NCBI GenBank assembly: GCA_017745075.1
Contig: JAGIAD010000028.1
Location: forward strand, 124,001 to 188,000
DNA: 64,000 bases
Reading direction: 5' to 3'
From: Sphingobacteriaceae bacterium
GTDB taxonomy: Bacteria; Bacteroidota; Bacteroidia; Sphingobacteriales; Sphingobacteriaceae
Shown here: in pieces, positions 60,537 to 64,000 of the stretch
Layout of the letters: each line of letters begins with the position of its first letter
Position numbering within the stretch: the stretch's first letter is position 1
Translations under genes and position numbers: made by a program
Notes under the pieces: model-generated
What the model was told of the DNA's origin: nothing
Databases searched by the model: none
The model's input: the letters and a program-made list of their open reading frames with translations, nothing else

Positions 60537-61196
60537 ATGAAATTTTTTATTGACACAGCAAATCTTGATCAAATCAGAGAAGCGCAAGATCTTGGCATTT
60601 TAGATGGCGTAACCACCAACCCTAGCTTAATGGCTAAAGAAGGGATTACCGGCGATGAAAATGTAATCAATCATTATAAAGCGATTTGCGATATCGTTGA
60701 CGATAACGTAAGTGCAGAAGTAATTTCTACTACTTTTGACGAAATAGTAAAAGAAGGTGAGGCATTAGCCGCCTTAAACCCTAAAATTGTGGTTAAAGTG
60801 CCGATGATTAAAGATGGTGTTAAAGCCATTAAATATTTCTCATCAAAAGGTATTAAAACCAACTGTACCTTAATTTTTTCGGCTGGTCAGGCCTTACTGG
60901 CTGCGAAAGCTGGAGCAACTTATGTTTCTCCGTTCCTAGGTCGTTTAGATGATATTTCGAGCGATGGTTTAGTTTTAATCGAAGATATCAGAACCATTTT
61001 TGACAACTACGGTTACGAAACACAAATCCTGGCAGCATCAATCCGCGGGCCGTTACACATTGTAAACTGCGCTAAATTAGGTGCCGATGTAATTACTGCT
61101 CCTTTAGCTGCAATTGTAGGTTTATTAAAACACCCATTAACTGATACCGGTTTAGCTACTTTCTTAGCTGACCATGCTAAAGCAGCAGGTAAATAA
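60537..61196 (+). CDS. Transaldolase / fructose-6-phosphate aldolase family protein (TalC-like)
   Basis: A 219-aa short transaldolase of the TalC/Fsa group: MKFFIDTANLDQIREAQDLG, LDGVTTNPSLMAKEG, VVKVPMIKDGVKAI (with the Schiff-base Lys), GIKTNCTLIFSAGQALLAAK and SPFLGRLDDISSDG. Enzymes of this size act as transaldolase in the pentose phosphate pathway or as fructose-6-phosphate aldolase; sequence alone does not decide between them, and many Bacteroidota use this short form as their transaldolase. It follows the SRP RNA and has its own terminator. Confidence 0.95.
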   Translation: MKFFIDTANLDQIREAQDLGILDGVTTNPSLMAKEGITGDENVINHYKAICDIVDDNVSAEVISTTFDEIVKEGEALAALNPKIVVKVPMIKDGVKAIKYFSSKGIKTNCTLIFSAGQALLAAKAGATYVSPFLGRLDDISSDGLVLIEDIRTIFDNYGYETQILAASIRGPLHIVNCAKLGADVITAPLAAIVGLLKHPLTDTGLATFLADHAKAAGK

Positions 61197-61220
61197 GTTT
61201 GGAGTTCCAAGCACATAAAA

Positions 61221-61255
61221 AAGTCCTGAGTTATGATTTAACTCAGGACTTTTTA
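61221..61255 (+). terminator. Terminator after the transaldolase gene
   Basis: AAGTCCTGAGTTA (61221-61233) and TAACTCAGGACTT (61239-61251) form a perfect 13-bp stem with a 5-nt loop and trailing T residues. Confidence 0.92.
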
Positions 61256-61345
61256 TTTAATGAATATTTTACACGAACAAGATTAGTCTGGGTCTTGCGG
61301 GTTGAGCGCTTTGCTTACTCCAAACTCCCAACCCTGAACTCCGAA

Positions 61346-61852
61346 CTAAACTAAAGATTCTCTTTTTAATACTTCTTTAACCTTCTCATAATCAATCTGC
61401 TCATCAGGTTCAATCAAAATCCCCTTTACTCCTGCCCCGTTTGCGGCTTCAACATCCCGGGGTTTATCACCGATCATAACTGATTGTGCCGGGTCAATAT
61501 CGTACATATCAATGGCATCAAGGATCATTCCGGAAGCTGGTTTTCTGCATTTGCATTCGCCACCAACAGTTGGGTGATGCGGGCAATAATAAAACCCTGC
61601 AATATCAGCTCCTTTGGCAACAAAAGCATTTCTTAACATCTGGTGCATAATGGCCAGTTCCTGTTCTGTATAACGTTTCAGTGCGATGCCGCCCTGGTTG
61701 GTGATGACGATTAACAAATAACCTTCGTCGAAGAACTTTTTGAGTACAGGGATCTGGTAATCTAATATTTTAAAATCTTCAACCCGGCAGATATAATCAT
61801 AGATTTCGTGGTTGAGTACTCCGTCGCGGTCGAGAAAAATAGCTTTGTTCAT
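61346..61852 (-). CDS. HAD-IIIA phosphatase (GmhB-like)
   Basis: A 168-aa HAD phosphatase. Motif I is FLDRDGVLN with the two catalytic Asp residues, motif II VITNQGG, then the zinc-binding loop CPHHPTVGGECKCRKP and motif IV MIGDKPRDVEAANGAG. The zinc loop and size match D-glycero-D-manno-heptose-1,7-bisphosphate 7-phosphatase (GmhB), which would fit LPS core synthesis, though histidinol-phosphatase-type HADs share the fold. It lies on the opposite strand from the transaldolase gene. Confidence 0.88.
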   Translation of the reverse strand: MNKAIFLDRDGVLNHEIYDYICRVEDFKILDYQIPVLKKFFDEGYLLIVITNQGGIALKRYTEQELAIMHQMLRNAFVAKGADIAGFYYCPHHPTVGGECKCRKPASGMILDAIDMYDIDPAQSVMIGDKPRDVEAANGAGVKGILIEPDEQIDYEKVKEVLKRESLV

Positions 61853-61953
61853 TATTGAGATATGAGTATTTTGACATTAAGAATCAGGATTTTAAGCATC
61901 AAGATTCTGCCATTATTATAATTTCGCCAAAATAACTGAAAATTAAGGATAAA

Positions 61954-61982
61954 AGAAAGCCCGATCTGATTAAAGACCGGGC
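61954..61982 (-). terminator. Terminator after the sugar transporter gene
   Basis: On the minus strand GCCCGGTCT pairs with AGATCGGGC (one wobble pair), then CTTTCTTTT. Confidence 0.65.
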
Positions 61983-62008
61983 CTGATCATAAAATTTATT
62001 TGGTTTGT

Positions 62009-63295
62009 TTATTTCAACTTTAGTCCGGCTTTATGGCCTTTTATTGCAAAAAACAAAATATAAAGGTAACATGGCAATACCGTTAACAGATAGGCTAATT
62101 GGAAATTGATGTGTAATTTTTCGTTTAAAAAAGCATACAATAACGGCATTAAAGCACCACCTGCAATACCCATAATCATGATGGCAGAGCCAATTTTGGT
62201 GAATTTCCCTAAATGACTAATGCCAAGTGGGAATATAGCCGGCCACATTAATGAATTTGCCAAACCAAGCAAGGCCACAAAAATTACCGCAAACCAGGTG
62301 GATATAGCGAAAGATAAAATGGCGAAAATGATGCCTAAAATAGCGCAAATACGCAATGCCTTTTGCTGAGAGATGTATTTTGGAATGGTAATAATACCTA
62401 CAATATAACCGATTAACATACTGAAAAGCGTAATCGACGTTAATTTCCCACTGATTTCAGGGCTAATTCCTAATTCACGACCGTAAATTCCGATAATATC
62501 TCCTGCCATCACTTCGGCGCCCACATAAACAAAAATACATAACGAACCTAAAAACAAGTGTGGAAACTGGAAAATACTTTTGTGTTTTATCACTTCACCC
62601 TTGGTTTCGTCAACCACATCCTCTTCAACCTCCACTTCTGGTAAATCAGTAAATTTAATCACCACCGCAAAAAGACAAAAAACAATAGCTAATACAATAT
62701 AGGGTACGTTAACGCGACCTAAAACCTCGTTTAGCAGCTGCTCGTGCGCAGCGCCGGTTGCAGCCTGAATCTGCTTTTCAACTTCTGATGCATTTTTTAA
62801 GAACAGGCTCCCCATAATCAAAGGCACTATCATTCCTGCAAATTTGTTGCAGATACCTGCCATACTGATTCGTTTTGCAGCGCTTTCTATCGGGCCAATA
62901 ATGGTTAGATAAGGGTTTGAAGCCGTTTGAAGTAGAGCTAAGGCTGCACCCTGTACAAAAATACCGGTTAAAAAAAGACCGAAAGTACGGGTTTGAGCTG
63001 CTGGTATGAAGATCAGTGAACCTAATCCTAATATCACAAGGCCTAAAACAATTCCATTTTTAAATCCAACTTTCTTAAGTATCCATGATGATGGCAAGGC
63101 TAAAAAGAAATAAGCCATATATGAAGCAAAGGTTACAAAGAACGCCTGTAAGTTTGACAATCCGAAAGACAATTTAAAGAAAGGAATTAATGTTCCGTTT
63201 GCCCAGGTTACAAAGCCAAAAATAAAAAATAAGGCGCAAATGATAATAAGTGGCTTTGGCCCTTGCGTATGGCCTGATTTTGTTGTTTGTTGCAT
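62009..63295 (-). CDS. Sugar MFS transporter (FucP/GluP-like)
   Basis: A 428-aa permease with about 12 membrane helices. The first helix FFIFGFVTWANGTLIPFF and the following YMAYFFLALPSSWILKKVGF, ASNPYLTIIGP and GLANSLMWPAIFPL are signatures of the fucose/glucose/galactose:H+ symporter branch (FucP, GluP). It imports a hexose or deoxyhexose with protons. A CAAACGTTTG palindrome sits in its promoter, identical to that before the lacI-family gene at 30096, so a LacI-type repressor probably controls it. It lies between the GmhB-like phosphatase and FGE-like genes, all on the minus strand. Confidence 0.92.
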   Translation of the reverse strand: MQQTTKSGHTQGPKPLIIICALFFIFGFVTWANGTLIPFFKLSFGLSNLQAFFVTFASYMAYFFLALPSSWILKKVGFKNGIVLGLVILGLGSLIFIPAAQTRTFGLFLTGIFVQGAALALLQTASNPYLTIIGPIESAAKRISMAGICNKFAGMIVPLIMGSLFLKNASEVEKQIQAATGAAHEQLLNEVLGRVNVPYIVLAIVFCLFAVVIKFTDLPEVEVEEDVVDETKGEVIKHKSIFQFPHLFLGSLCIFVYVGAEVMAGDIIGIYGRELGISPEISGKLTSITLFSMLIGYIVGIITIPKYISQQKALRICAILGIIFAILSFAISTWFAVIFVALLGLANSLMWPAIFPLGISHLGKFTKIGSAIMIMGIAGGALMPLLYAFLNEKLHINFQLAYLLTVLPCYLYILFFAIKGHKAGLKLK

Positions 63296-63357
63296 AAAGT
63301 TTTGGTTCGGTTAATTGTTTTGGCCAAACTAAACAATATTATTTAATAAAAATAAAT

Positions 63358-63367
63358 CAAACGTTTG
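63358..63367 (-). promoter_or_regulatory. LacI-type operator CAAACGTTTG before the sugar transporter
   Basis: The palindrome lies 63 bp upstream of the ATG. Read on the minus strand its TTTG half is followed after 19 bases by TATTGTTT, so it probably overlaps the -33 element and binding would block transcription. Confidence 0.6.
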
Positions 63368-63395
63368 TGTAATTTTAAATTTAACAAAAAAACCT

Positions 63396-64000
63396 CTAGT
63401 TAGTGCTCACACACCTGAATCCTGTGTGCTCCAAGCCTGTATCAACAGAAGTTTTCATCCGCGAAGTAACGCGATAACCTTTACAATAGGAAGCGTTACA
63501 CATAAAAGAACCGCCTCTTACCACACGCTTGGGTATCGTTGGTTCCATCGGGTCGTAGCTATCAGCAGGTCCCTTTGGATTATTGGCAATTCCTGAAAGT
63601 GTAGCATAATAATCAGGGCGGTACCAATCGCTGCACCACTCCCAAACATTACCGGCCATATCATAAAGGCCATAGCCATTGGCTTTAAAGCTTTTTACAG
63701 CTGCTAGGCCCTTGTAACCGTCCCAATCTGTATTTTTTATGGGAAAACTGCCTTGCCAGGTATTGGCTTTAGGTTTACCTTTTTCTATATCCTCGTTACC
63801 CCATGGGTATTTTTCATTTTTTAAACCACCACGTGCCGCAAATTCCCATTCGGCCTCGGTTGGTAAGCGCTTGCCCGACCATTTGCAGTAAGCCATGGCA
63901 TCATCCCACGAAATGTGTACTACCGGAAAGTTTTCTTTTCCCTTAATATCGCTGCCAGGACCATGCGGATGTTTCCAATTGGCACCTTTAACCCAACGCC
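63396..64000 (-). CDS. Formylglycine-generating-enzyme (SUMF1) family protein, N-terminal part outside window
   Basis: The frame stays open to the window end; upstream of the Met at 63896 it reads RWVKGANWKHPHGPGSDIKG and PVVHISWDDA, so the true start is beyond 64000. Visible family blocks are CKWSGKRLPTEAEWEFAARG, YPWGNE, YGLYDMAGNVWEWCSDWY, VVRGGSFMCNASYCKGYR and HTGFRC. The two Cys in FMCNASYC have the spacing of the copper-binding active-site Cys of human FGE (CHRSYC), so this may be a genuine FGE that converts a sulfatase Cys to formylglycine rather than a bystander of the family. No sulfatase is in the window; one may lie just outside. Confidence 0.92.
   Translation of the reverse strand, partial: RWVKGANWKHPHGPGSDIKGKENFPVVHISWDDAMAYCKWSGKRLPTEAEWEFAARGGLKNEKYPWGNEDIEKGKPKANTWQGSFPIKNTDWDGYKGLAAVKSFKANGYGLYDMAGNVWEWCSDWYRPDYYATLSGIANNPKGPADSYDPMEPTIPKRVVRGGSFMCNASYCKGYRVTSRMKTSVDTGLEHTGFRCVSTN

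Overview
The window looks like chromosomal DNA of a Bacteroidota member of the Sphingobacteriaceae, most likely Pedobacter or a close relative. The evidence is an A+T-rich sequence, promoters with the Bacteroidota -7 box TAnnTTTG, start codons without Shine-Dalgarno sites, families typical of the phylum (HmuY, TonB-dependent receptor, DUF3667, histone H1-like protein, PD40-OmpA protein, GH130) and many dispersed palindromic repeats. No lineage search could be run. Nothing looks like a prophage, plasmid or large island.

Layout. 1-4300: end of a MATE exporter, lepA, folD and a two-gene PIN-domain toxin-antitoxin module. 4470-7460: Rieske protein, queE and a PD40-OmpA protein. 7460-13100: a duplicated tail of kdsA, kdsA, recQ, then divergently kdsD and a mannose-1-phosphate guanylyltransferase (Kdo and nucleotide-sugar supply for the envelope). 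13200-20030: rlmB-like methyltransferase, dnaB, chromate transporter, TPR protein, etfB-etfA and a bifunctional nuclease. 20200-29530: nucleoside permease, DUF3667 protein, citrate synthase, DUF3347 lipoprotein, two related beta-barrel proteins, miaA coupled to a gene resembling phage proteins, and a metallo-beta-lactamase-fold enzyme. 29700-29850: an orphan promoter followed by a strongly structured segment, probably a small RNA.

30000-39800 is the most coherent accessory region. It holds a LacI regulator with its operator, then an AraC regulator divergent from a TonB-dependent receptor and an HmuY-like lipoprotein, with tandem AraC-type half sites between them. Next come a 59-aa histone H1-like gene and an operon of bacteriophytochrome, response regulator and heme oxygenase, followed by another receiver protein. 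Imported heme could be the substrate from which the heme oxygenase makes the phytochrome's biliverdin; that link is inference.

40000-52800: a small Lys-rich protein with a SpoIIAA-like protein, two alpha/beta hydrolases, Ku, a GT4 glycosyltransferase convergent with a GH130 enzyme, a GAF histidine kinase, a metallophosphoesterase, a DUF763 protein and an SRPBCC protein. 52820-53905: a RAYT-type transposase flanked by four copies of a REPIN-like element of about 131 bp. 53900-64000: gltD-gltB, the SRP RNA with a textbook promoter, a transaldolase-like enzyme, a GmhB-like phosphatase, a sugar transporter whose promoter carries the same CAAACGTTTG palindrome as the lacI promoter, and a formylglycine-generating-enzyme homologue cut by the window end.

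The strongest leads are the RAYT/REPIN array, the orphan structured RNA, the kdsA tail duplication carrying a palindromic element, and the heme-to-phytochrome neighbourhood.
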